The position numbers and the translations under genes are program-made. 12,002 bases of DNA, taken from Chrysochromulina parva. Lineage: Eukaryota; Haptophyta; Prymnesiales; Chrysochromulinaceae. Positions within the stretch are counted from its first letter, which is position 1; each line of letters starts with the position of its first letter. The notes beneath the pieces are model-generated. The model was not told the DNA's origin, made no database searches, and saw only the letters and a program-made list of their open reading frames with translations. Of this stretch, positions 6,561 to 12,002 are shown in pieces. The stretch lies in the NCBI GenBank assembly GCA_002887195.1, contig PJAB01001826.1, positions 1 to 12,002 of the forward strand. Reading direction: 5' to 3'.

Positions 6561-7832
6561 CTACTCGACAGCTCCTGACGCCGAGTAGATGACCGCCGCC
6601 CCCCTCGTGGCCGTGCCGCCGCTGCTTGCCGACCCCTCAACCGAACGTCTCCGCTCCGCCTCCGCCAGCGCCGCCAGCGCCGCTTCCCGCCCTGAAGAGA
6701 ACTTGATAGGCATCAGCGTCACCTCGCTGCCGGGTGGAGAGACGAGCGGCGAGTTGCCCGCACGCGCCGCGGCAAGCGCCGCCGCCGCGGCCTCGCGCCC
6801 GGACGTGAATTTTTGGATGGGACTGTTGAATGACGTGGCCGCAGGCTCGGAGATTGGCGACGCCGCCGCCGCCGTCGAAGGCGCCGCCGCCGCCGCCGCC
6901 GCCGTCGAAGGCGCCGCCGCCGCCGCCGAAGGCGCCGCCGCCGCCGTCGAAGGCGCCGCCGCCGCCGTCGAAGGCGCCGCCGCCGCCGTCGGAAGCGTCT
7001 GCGACTCGGGCGGCTCGATCGACTCGTCCTCGTGCCGCCGCAGCCGCTCGATGGCCCGCCACACGGGCGCGGCGAGAGCGCCGAGTCCCTTGTCGCTCAG
7101 CCTCGCCGCCAGCCGGGCCTCAGTTAGGCTAGTCACGAATCGGTGGGCTTCGTCGCCTGGCGGTGGAACCAGGGCCTCCGACACGAGGACGTGGAGCGGA
7201 AGGGTGCGCAACCAACGGAGGAGACTCCAGCCCGTGCGCGTCGCACCGCCCGCTTGCAAGCACCGTGCTCGGCGCCGTCGAGCGCTGCGCTGCAATCGGC
7301 ACAACGCCGCGCCTTCCGCCTTCGCCTGAATGGCCATCAATGCCTGCTCGATCGCATTGGCAGTGAGCAACGCCGCGATGCTCGCATGCTCGGCGGCCAT
7401 GGCTGCGGGCGCAGCGTCATCGTCTTCGGCGGATTCATCGGGTGCGTCACCTGCCCCTGGGTCCGGCAGGGCGCCGAGGAATCGCATCAGACCCTCGGGA
7501 GGTGGCTCGTTGGCAACAGCACAGAACGCGACCAGTGCGTTGCAGTAGAATTGTAGATGCGAGGTGCGTTCGTCGAGCGAGCTCGAGAGGTGCAGCGAGA
7601 GCTTCGGCACAGGGAACACGGGAGGAAGGCCCACTATGACATCGAGCATCTCCGCATGCAGCGTGACAAAGTCATTGTATCTATGCTGCGTCGTGAAGTG
7701 GGCGTCGCCGATGGTGGTCTCGACGAGGTACAGGTGCGTCAGCGGCGTGAATAAACTCGCGCCCTGCACGCGCCCTGTGACCTTCACGTGCAGCACGTTC
7801 GCCTCGCCCGCTATCTCTGTCAAGCCCCGCAT
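6561..7832 (-). CDS. PX-domain protein with Ala-Pro-Ser-Thr repeats and a duplicated SGREAA motif
   Basis: The first in-frame ATG after a stop is at 7830-7832, giving 423 residues to TAG at 6561. Residues 11-121 fit a PX (phosphoinositide-binding) domain: HVKVTGR, THLYLVET, the signature RYNDF at 51-55 followed by VTLHAEM, the proline-rich LPPVFPVPKL, and HLQFYCNALV. The basic RYNDF segment normally contacts the phosphoinositide headgroup, so membrane or endosome recruitment is likely. Residues 148-265 are helical, with a basic patch SARRRRAR, and match no family I know. Residues 278-325 are (T)AAAAPS repeats. The tail holds two copies of KF(T/S)SGREAAxAALA at 341 and 377. An out-of-frame ATG at 7895 lies upstream, so the 5' end may include an intron or uORF. 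The gene is followed by the monooxygenase on the same strand. Confidence 0.75.
   Translation of the reverse strand: MRGLTEIAGEANVLHVKVTGRVQGASLFTPLTHLYLVETTIGDAHFTTQHRYNDFVTLHAEMLDVIVGLPPVFPVPKLSLHLSSSLDERTSHLQFYCNALVAFCAVANEPPPEGLMRFLGALPDPGAGDAPDESAEDDDAAPAAMAAEHASIAALLTANAIEQALMAIQAKAEGAALCRLQRSARRRRARCLQAGGATRTGWSLLRWLRTLPLHVLVSEALVPPPGDEAHRFVTSLTEARLAARLSDKGLGALAAPVWRAIERLRRHEDESIEPPESQTLPTAAAAPSTAAAAPSTAAAAPSAAAAAPSTAAAAAAAPSTAAAASPISEPAATSFNSPIQKFTSGREAAAAALAAARAGNSPLVSPPGSEVTLMPIKFSSGREAALAALAEAERRRSVEGSASSGGTATRGAAVIYSASGAVE
6858..6992. repeat. GCC-rich coding minisatellite in the PX gene
   Basis: Five to six imperfect units of about 21-30 bp consist of runs of GCC ending in GTCGAAGGC. 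On the coding strand they give poly-Ala tracts punctuated by PST or PSA. Triplet and unit lengths keep frame, which points to a slippage-prone, disordered linker and not to a folded domain. Confidence 0.9.
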
Positions 7833-8114
7833 TCCTTCCGCGTGCGAGGGAGCCGCGGTGGGTGTGGTTGCTTCCCAGTTCCCACACACCCATCGTGCAG
7901 GCGATGTAAGTCAAGTCAAATCAAGCTCAAATCCGCAGTCACCAAACAGCCTTTCTACATCAGTTGTCGCGACTCCATACGCTGAGCGGTTGACCGGTTG
8001 TACCGTATACGCGTGCAGTAGGAATTCACTGAACAGTACATGGACCTGACTGTCAGGACACTGGGCGACACACTTTAATGACATGTTCGCCGCGCCGACC
8101 GATCATCTACGAGA
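7833..8114. promoter_or_regulatory. Upstream region of the PX gene, including a TTGACTTGACT element
   Basis: These 282 bp separate two minus-strand genes. Bases 7907-7925 read, on the sense strand, TTTGACTTGACTTA, about 80 bp upstream of the PX start codon. The same element occurs upstream of the monooxygenase and TrmO genes in sense orientation. The remainder is EF-hand gene 3' UTR plus promoter, with no convincing coding sequence. Confidence 0.45.
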
Positions 8115-8573
8115 TTATGAACCCTTGGCACCGAAAATGAGATTGTAATCGCGGTGCGCATCGCCGAGGCCAGCATCGGTGTACATGAGCAGGAGTAGCT
8201 CCTTGGTCACGCCGCACGCAGGATTTGCGCCGATCTCCTGACATATTGAGTCGTACGCAAGCTTCGGCAGCTCACCGCCCGTCGCTTCACCCAGCTTCTT
8301 GAGCTCAGAGTAATTCAGGTAGCCATCTCCATCAGCATCAAAATGGCGAAAGATCTCGTCACTCTTTCGCTTGGCAGATGTCATCTGCGGATCGCGCTCT
8401 GCACGTCTCCTGGCCACTTCCGCCATGATCTCCTGCTCCCTTTGCACCTCTGGATCAATTTGCAGACCCGTCGTGAGCCCCTCAGCCTCGAGCAGCATAG
8501 CAGCTATTTGGTCCGTCGCCATATCCTCGTCGCCTTCCTCATCCGACGAGCTGGACGCCTCGTGGTTATGCAT
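8115..8573 (-). CDS. Small acidic EF-hand protein
   Basis: This complete single-exon gene of 152 residues starts with ATG at 8571-8573 and ends with TAA at 8115. The N-terminus is acidic (SSSSDEEGDEDM) and is followed by a charged helix rich in Glu and Arg. Residues 79-90 are a textbook EF-hand loop, DADGDGYLNYSE, with acidic or oxygen ligands at positions 1, 3, 5, 9 and 12 and Gly at 6, between helices DEIFRHF and LKKLGEA. Calcium binding is therefore likely. A second hand around 117-145 is degenerate and lacks a usable loop. No membrane segment or lipidation signal (no MG start) was seen. The target is unknown. The gene is divergent from TrmO with 160 bp between the start codons. Confidence 0.8.
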   Translation of the reverse strand: MHNHEASSSSDEEGDEDMATDQIAAMLLEAEGLTTGLQIDPEVQREQEIMAEVARRRAERDPQMTSAKRKSDEIFRHFDADGDGYLNYSELKKLGEATGGELPKLAYDSICQEIGANPACGVTKELLLLMYTDAGLGDAHRDYNLIFGAKGS

Positions 8574-8733
8574 GGGTCAGAGAATGACCGGACTTCACAC
8601 TCTTCCACGGCAACGCTCAGAACGACGCGGATCAGGATGCCCAGATGCAAGAGTGCCCCGGTCTCACCCTCTTTCAGTCCTTTCTAAAGCTCAGACCCAG
8701 GGGTGTGAACGACTTGACTTGACTGAACGAACG
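8574..8733. promoter_or_regulatory. Divergent promoter region between EF-hand and TrmO genes, with TTGACTTGACT element
   Basis: This 160-bp region lies between two divergent start codons. GACTTGACTTGACT at 8711-8724 ends only 9 bases before the TrmO ATG and is in TrmO sense orientation. The element is so close to the ATG that it may overlap the transcription start or 5' UTR. No TATA box was seen for either gene. Confidence 0.5.
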
Positions 8734-10129
8734 ATGGAAACAGCGCGAGTCACGTCTCTTCTCGTGGCGCGCGCTCTGGTGCCGGCTGCACTGGTCGTGC
8801 TTCTGGCGGATTGGTGGCGGCTGCGTTGCCAACGTAGCATATTGGAAGATGAGCGCGATCGCGAGCGCAAATTGCGGCTGTCGGAGCGCGCCGGCCGCAC
8901 GGCGGCCGAGCGCAAGCTCAGGCAGGGATTGCAGCAGCAGCAGCAGCAGGCTCCAGCGTGCAACAGCAATAGCGAGTGTGCGCCTGCCGCGACCGGACCA
9001 TGCACGTACGTACCGATAGGCCGCATCGCGTCGTGCTTCATAGAGCGTCGAGGCACTCCACGACAAGGCCTGCTTGCACCAGCCGCACGTGCAACGCTGA
9101 AGCTGGACGCGCACGTTGTGCAGCCACGCGCGGCGCTCGAAGGCCTCGAGGACTTTTCGCACGTGTGGCTTCTGTACGACTTCCACGAGAATACCAACGC
9201 GACCAAGCTGAAGCCGCTCGGCGGCAGCAGCGGCGGCGGTGATGGCGGAAGCAGCAGCAGCAGTGGTGGCAGCCGCACAAGTCAGGTGAAGGCCAAAGTA
9301 CATCCACCGGGTCTTGGCGGAGAGCGTGTCGGCCTATTCGCCACACGCACGCCGCACCGTCCGAACCCGATAGGCCTGAGCGCCGCCCGGCTCCTCGAGA
9401 TTCGCGGAGATACGCTCGTGCTCGGCGGCGCCGACCTCGTGGACGGCACGCCAATTTTGGATGTGAAGGTACGTTGATTGCCACTGATGACCTGCGTTGC
9501 ATGCAAGTGCTCACCACAGCGCGCTCCTATTTTGGATGTGAAGCCTTACCTGCGGCACGACCTGCATGAGGACGCACGGGTGCCTTCGTGGTGCGAGCGG
9601 CCAACGGACGCGTCGATGATCGCCGAGGTGCGCTTCGCGCCGTCCGCCGCCCTCGCACTGGATCGGCTCGCGCCACGGATGCGCTTCTATAGCGACGCAG
9701 AGCTTGCACGCGAGGCGATCGAACAGATGCTCCGGCTGGACATTCGCTCCGTGGTGCGCCATCGCCGCCCTGCTCCTCCTCCTGCTGCTGCCGCTCCTGC
9801 TACTGCTGCTACTGTTGGCCCGGCCTGCGCTACGCCGAGCCCGGATGTGCGCGGGGGCGCGTACATCATGCGCACGACGGGCCTATGCTCCATGTGCATG
9901 ACGCGCCTATCTCGAGTCGCTCGGCCCCTCACAGCACCAAGGCCGTGGACAGGCCGTGGGCGACGCAGCCGGGCAGAGTTACACGTGCCGCTTCGATAAC
10001 CTCGTGCTCGGCTTCAGCACCTTTGACACGCACGTCGAGGTGACGGAGATCACCGGGTTCAAGAAGCTGACAGTTGAAGTTGCGGAAGAAGATGGCAGTT
10101 GCCGAAAACGCCAAGTGGAAGACCCATAG
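8734..10129 (+). CDS. trmO: TrmO-type tRNA (N6-threonylcarbamoyladenosine-37-N6)-methyltransferase, membrane-anchored
   Basis: The ATG at 8734 opens exon 1 (8734-9468, 245 codons). A hydrophobic segment at residues 8-27 resembles a membrane anchor or signal; it is followed by a charged coiled coil and a poly-Gln run. From residue 94 the protein matches the TrmO/YaeB family: PIGRIAS, FSHVWLLYDFHEN, GLFATRTPHRPNPIGLSAA and DGTPILDVK. Exon 2 continues PYLRHDLHED and includes the SAELAREAIEQMLRLDIRS-like helix region. The end reads YTCRFDNLVLGFSTFD to TAG at 10127-10129, in another frame, so a second intron (or frameshift) must lie between about 9750 and 9916. Family members use SAM to convert t6A37 to m6t6A37 in tRNA. 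A Gly/Ser-rich insert sits at 163-183. The anchor suggests organelle or membrane location, unlike typical soluble homologues. Confidence 0.85.
9469..9543 (+). other. TrmO intron 1, ending in a copy of the upstream exon end
   Basis: The donor is GTGAAG|GTACGT at 9469. The 18 bases before it (9451-9468, encoding PILDVK) recur at 9526-9543 with one mismatch, exactly 75 bp downstream. Using the AAG at 9543 as acceptor gives DGTPILDVK-PYLRHD, which is the canonical TrmO motif. The better-looking acceptor CACAG at 9519 would give a 51-bp intron and insert eight residues, RAPILDVK. Both keep the frame. The interior holds TGATTGCCACTGAT at 9475-9488, identical to 14 bases of monooxygenase intron 2. 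Confidence 0.7.
9751..9916 (+). other. Uncertain TrmO intron 2 / frame-switch region
   Basis: The exon 2 frame must shift by one position before the conserved C-terminal RFDNL segment, whose frame is closed upstream by a TGA at 9899-9901. Introns consistent with the frame include GT at 9847 to AG at 9916 (70 bp), and GT at 9754 or 9751 to the same AG. The intervening sequence has CCT/GCT repeats coding Pro/Ala, and an imperfect direct repeat around CGGGCCTAT (9878) and CGCGCCTAT (9902). A sequencing frameshift is the alternative. Confidence 0.45.
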
Positions 10130-10600
10130 TGGGCCCGACCGTCGCGCGTCGAGTGGCTGCGGCCGTCGGCCGTGCCGATGCGCCTAGGCGTGGCCGTTGG
10201 GCGCGTGGGCCAGGGGCGGTCGATCAGGTGGACGCGCGGCCCGGACGTCTTCCCTCAGTGCTACGTGGTGACGGCTTCGCTTCATCTCCGGGTCGCTCGA
10301 AACTAATGCTGAGCGGATTGACCGGGAGCATTGGAGATTGGTTTGAACGCTCGCGCGATAAGCCGCGCGGTCCCCGGAAGAGTAGTGACGACACACGTCT
10401 GAAATACTGAAAATACGTACGCCCGTCGCCCCGCGTTCGCTTATTACGTTAATATCGCCGAACGTAAGGACTCCTAAAAGCAAGACCAACGATCACATTA
10501 AATCACACCGGGGCCGACAACGATGCGCCGAAGCGCACGCACTCTGAAATACGACGCTCAATGAGCGCCGCAGCTGTCGAGCTGTGGGCTGAACGGAGCC
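10130..10600. other. Intergenic region between convergent TrmO and TMEM17-like genes
   Basis: These 471 bp hold no gene I can support. The first ~170 bp stay GC-rich and, in the frame continuing past the TrmO stop, read open for 54 codons to a TAA at about 10304. The last ~200 bp (from about 10390) are more AT-rich, with TCTGAAATAC occurring at 10398 and again at 10543. A 19-bp segment at 10307-10325 resembles 7980-7997 with two changes. No tRNA-like cloverleaf or polyadenylation signal was seen. Confidence 0.5.
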
Positions 10601-10690
10601 GGTTAGTCATTGCCCATCAAGCGCCTCCTCCTCCGGGGCGATGGCGGTTACAATTGCCCATCAAGGGCCTCCTCCTCCGGTGCGATGGGC
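10601..10690. repeat. 45-bp tandem duplication straddling the stop codon of the TMEM17-like gene
   Basis: Bases 10601-10645 and 10646-10690 are adjacent copies of about 45 bp with a few mismatches and one indel. The gene-internal copy encodes the C-terminal IAPEEEALDGQL and its stop. The second copy lies entirely after the stop and would encode IAPEEEALDGQ followed by TGA. Only the first is translated in the visible frame. Confidence 0.9.
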
Positions 10691-11547
10691 TCGAGATGGA
10701 AGTCGGCCATCGCCTTGGCGATGAGGCGCTTGATGGTCGAATATCCGATGACGAGCTGGAGCAGATTGAACAGCACGAAGAAGGCCGACGTTGCGTTCTC
10801 GACAGGGAGATTAAACCAAAGCCACCGCTGGCCCAAGAGGAAATAGACCTGGCATATGAGCTGCAGGATGGTGAGCACCCAGAAGCCGCCGAGCCACGCG
10901 ACGCGCTCGCGCACGTTGCCCACGTACCCGAGCAGCAGCCTCACCGGTTCGAGCAGCAGCCAGACCCAGAAGATCATCGGCGAGACGACTGCAACCATCA
11001 GGGGCACCTCAAAGATACGCGACTTCCAGTAGAAGAGCAGCTGGTTGGAAACGGCCCATACGCAGGCGTACGGCCCGGTAAAGAAGATCATCATCTGGAG
11101 CGGCATGCTCGATGCAACCTGGTAGCCTGCGAGCGACGGCCATGGGCGACTTGTGAGTGAGGCATGACAGGGCCAGTGTTTGCAGGTGCAACACAGCGCA
11201 CGTGACAAGAAGTATTGACCGCCTGCGAGGCCGACCGTCGCGCGCACGCTTGCTATGGCCGACGCCAGGAACGACGGCTGAGCATCTGCCTGCGGTCGGG
11301 CCGCACGCGGAGTGTCCGTGATGTCATCCGTGTTGCCGGCGGCGGCTTGCCGGCGGCGGGCAAGCCTTTCTGCCAGCCGGGATGGAGGCCGTCGCTCAGG
11401 CGAGGATGGCTCATCGGCTTCGGCCGCGTCGTCATCATCCGAGGGTTCTGCAGGCTGGTCGGCGGCCGAGCTGCTAGAGCTCTCTGTCTGCCCCCGCTGC
11501 CGGAGGCCTCGCCGTCTGGGCCTCGGCCCGCCAGCAGAGGTGGCCAT
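10648..11547 (-). CDS. TMEM17-like ciliary transition-zone membrane protein
   Basis: The start is the ATG at 11545-11547 (ATGGCCACC context); the stop is TAA at 10648-10650. Removing a 96-bp GC-AG intron gives 267 residues. The first ~95 are disordered, with Arg-rich and Ser/Asp-rich stretches. The rest has four hydrophobic segments (about 117-139, 148-170, 187-207, 219-239) and matches the TMEM17/TMEM216/TMEM80 family: SSMPLQMMIFF, then EPVRLLLGYVGNVRERV and WLGGFWVLTILQL, the family hallmark. Animal members belong to the MKS/tectonic complex at the ciliary transition zone, so the host probably builds flagella. The extended acidic N-terminus is unlike the short animal N-termini. The gene is divergent from the thioredoxin-like gene, 113 bp away, and has a duplicated 3' end. 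Confidence 0.85.
   Translation of the reverse strand: MATSAGGPRPRRRGLRQRGQTESSSSSAADQPAEPSDDDDAAEADEPSSPERRPPSRLAERLARRRQAAAGNTDDITDTPRAARPQADAQPSFLASAIASVRATVGLAGGQYFLSRALCCTCKHWPCHASLTSRPWPSLAGYQVASSMPLQMMIFFTGPYACVWAVSNQLLFYWKSRIFEVPLMVAVVSPMIFWVWLLLEPVRLLLGYVGNVRERVAWLGGFWVLTILQLICQVYFLLGQRWLWFNLPVENATSAFFVLFNLLQLVIGYSTIKRLIAKAMADFHLEPIAPEEEALDGQL
11127..11222 (-). other. Probable GC-AG intron in the TMEM17-like gene
   Basis: The proposed donor is CTCGCAG|GCGGTC (GC at 11222-11221) and the acceptor is CTCGCAG|GCTACC (AG ending at 11127). The 96 bp are in frame and free of stops, so retention would add 32 residues, Cys- and Trp-rich (ALCCTCKHWPCHAS), just before the first conserved segment; these look unlike the family. 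The same nonamer CTCGCAGGC occurs at both boundaries. GC donors are known in algae, but the call rests on protein similarity. Confidence 0.6.
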
Positions 11548-11660
11548 GATTGACGTTGCGATAAGACGCCTGTGAACGCATGCTTGCGCACGCAATGCGC
11601 GGCTCAGCGCCGCGTCGCTTCCTGAAACCGGACCACCTTTATGTTTAGTTTGACTCCAGG
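11548..11660. promoter_or_regulatory. Divergent promoter region between TMEM17-like and thioredoxin-like genes
   Basis: A 113-bp spacer separates two divergent start codons. A short reading frame begins with ATG at 11641 and stops at 11662-11664, overlapping the ATG of the downstream gene, so it could act as a 7-codon upstream ORF. No TATA box or TTGACTTGACT element was seen. Confidence 0.4.
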
Positions 11661-12002
11661 ATGAATATCTTCTGTTCCCCTGCCTTGAACACTTCCGACT
11701 TATCGTCCCCGTCGCGCCCAGGACGTCAACTGGGCATGAAGGCTGCAAGCGTGGCCTCCCTCTTATGCGGCGGCGCACTTTTACTATATACAGCGGGTTG
11801 GTTCGCCGGCTGGTTCCAGGCGCATCCTATTCTGGTATTCGGTTTCCTCTGCATCGCTTACAAGAGGTGGAGTGATGCGCGACAGCCGTGGCCCGATTAT
11901 GGCGGTCGTATCACCTCGGTGCACAGCGTCGCCGAGTGGGATGCGCTGCTGAAGAGCAGCGGCAGCAAGTTGGTCGTGGTCGATGCATACGCGCTCTGGT
12001 GC
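11661..12002 (+). CDS. Membrane-anchored thioredoxin-like protein (N-terminal part)
   Basis: The frame opens at ATG 11661 and stays open for 114 codons to the window edge. After a polar leader of about 26 residues there is a hydrophobic stretch, VASLLCGGALLLYTAGWFAGWF, broken up across residues 31-52, and a second, HPILVFGFLCIAY, at 55-67; these look like one or two membrane segments. The sequence then reads ITSVHSVAEWDALLKSSGS and VVVDAYALWC, which is the start of a thioredoxin fold (beta-strand followed by the W-C of the active site). The window ends at that Cys, so whether the motif is WCxxC cannot be seen. An alternative start is M26. The likely role is disulphide exchange at a membrane; the compartment is unknown. 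Confidence 0.7.
   Translation, partial: MNIFCSPALNTSDLSSPSRPGRQLGMKAASVASLLCGGALLLYTAGWFAGWFQAHPILVFGFLCIAYKRWSDARQPWPDYGGRITSVHSVAEWDALLKSSGSKLVVVDAYALWC

Noticed and set aside
6589..7329. 246-codon plus-strand open frame with poly-Ala
   Set aside because: It is antisense to the PX gene; its repeats are the mirror of the (T)AAAAPS array. The PX frame has recognisable domain motifs, this one does not.
1803..8043. Shared TGAACAGTACA at 1803-1813 and 8030-8040
   Set aside because: Matches of 11 bases are expected by chance in a 12-kb window, and the two sites have no consistent placement relative to genes.
8371..8733. Longer N-terminus for TrmO starting at 8371
   Set aside because: It would overlap the EF-hand gene antisense. 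The extension shows no family similarity, and the ATG at 8734 follows a recurring upstream element.
7980..10325. Similar 18-19 bp segments around GCTGAGCGG-TTGACCGG at 7980 and 10307
   Set aside because: It is an isolated near match with a gap and no extension on either side; too weak to call a dispersed repeat.
10390..10600. Possible tRNA or small RNA gene in the AT-richer intergenic DNA
   Set aside because: No T-arm GGTTCRA-type motif with matching acceptor stem could be found on either strand.

Overview
The window looks like nuclear DNA of a GC-rich, gene-dense, unicellular flagellated eukaryote, probably a microalga. A haptophyte-like alga is my best guess, but nothing here proves it. 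Eukaryotic origin rests on spliceosomal introns that join conserved protein motifs, on SH3, PX, ankyrin and EF-hand proteins, and on a TMEM17-type ciliary transition-zone protein. No RNA gene, CRISPR array, transposase or bacterial operon structure was seen.

Layout. (1) 149-1745, minus: a secretory glycosyltransferase of the DxD nucleotide-diphospho-sugar transferase type with an N-terminal SH3 domain; its 3' end runs off the window beside a poly-G (sense poly-C) run. (2) 1899-2441, plus: a small class I SAM methyltransferase. (3) 2530-4173, minus: an ankyrin/coiled-coil protein with a low-complexity tail. (4) 4430-6392, minus: a three-exon FAD monooxygenase. (5) 6561-7832, minus: a PX-domain protein. 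(6) 8115-8573, minus: a small EF-hand protein. (7) 8734-10129, plus: a membrane-anchored TrmO-type tRNA m6t6A methyltransferase. (8) 10648-11547, minus: a TMEM17-like protein. (9) 11661 to the right edge, plus: the start of a membrane-anchored thioredoxin-like protein. Genes 1/2, 6/7 and 8/9 are divergent pairs with gaps of 113-160 bp. Genes 2/3 and 7/8 are convergent.

The genes do not form one pathway; they look like ordinary nuclear housekeeping and signalling genes packed closely. The most unusual feature is how the introns are built. Four introns in three genes (glycosyltransferase, both monooxygenase introns, TrmO intron 1) contain near-perfect copies of the exon sequence at their own splice boundaries. 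Their interiors hold 10-12 bp tandem repeats, and a related unit (core TGATTGCC) occurs in three of them. This is what intron birth by local duplication of an exon segment, or by a repeat-bearing introner-like element, would leave behind. A second recurring signal is a TTGACTTGACT element, in gene-sense orientation, upstream of three different genes.
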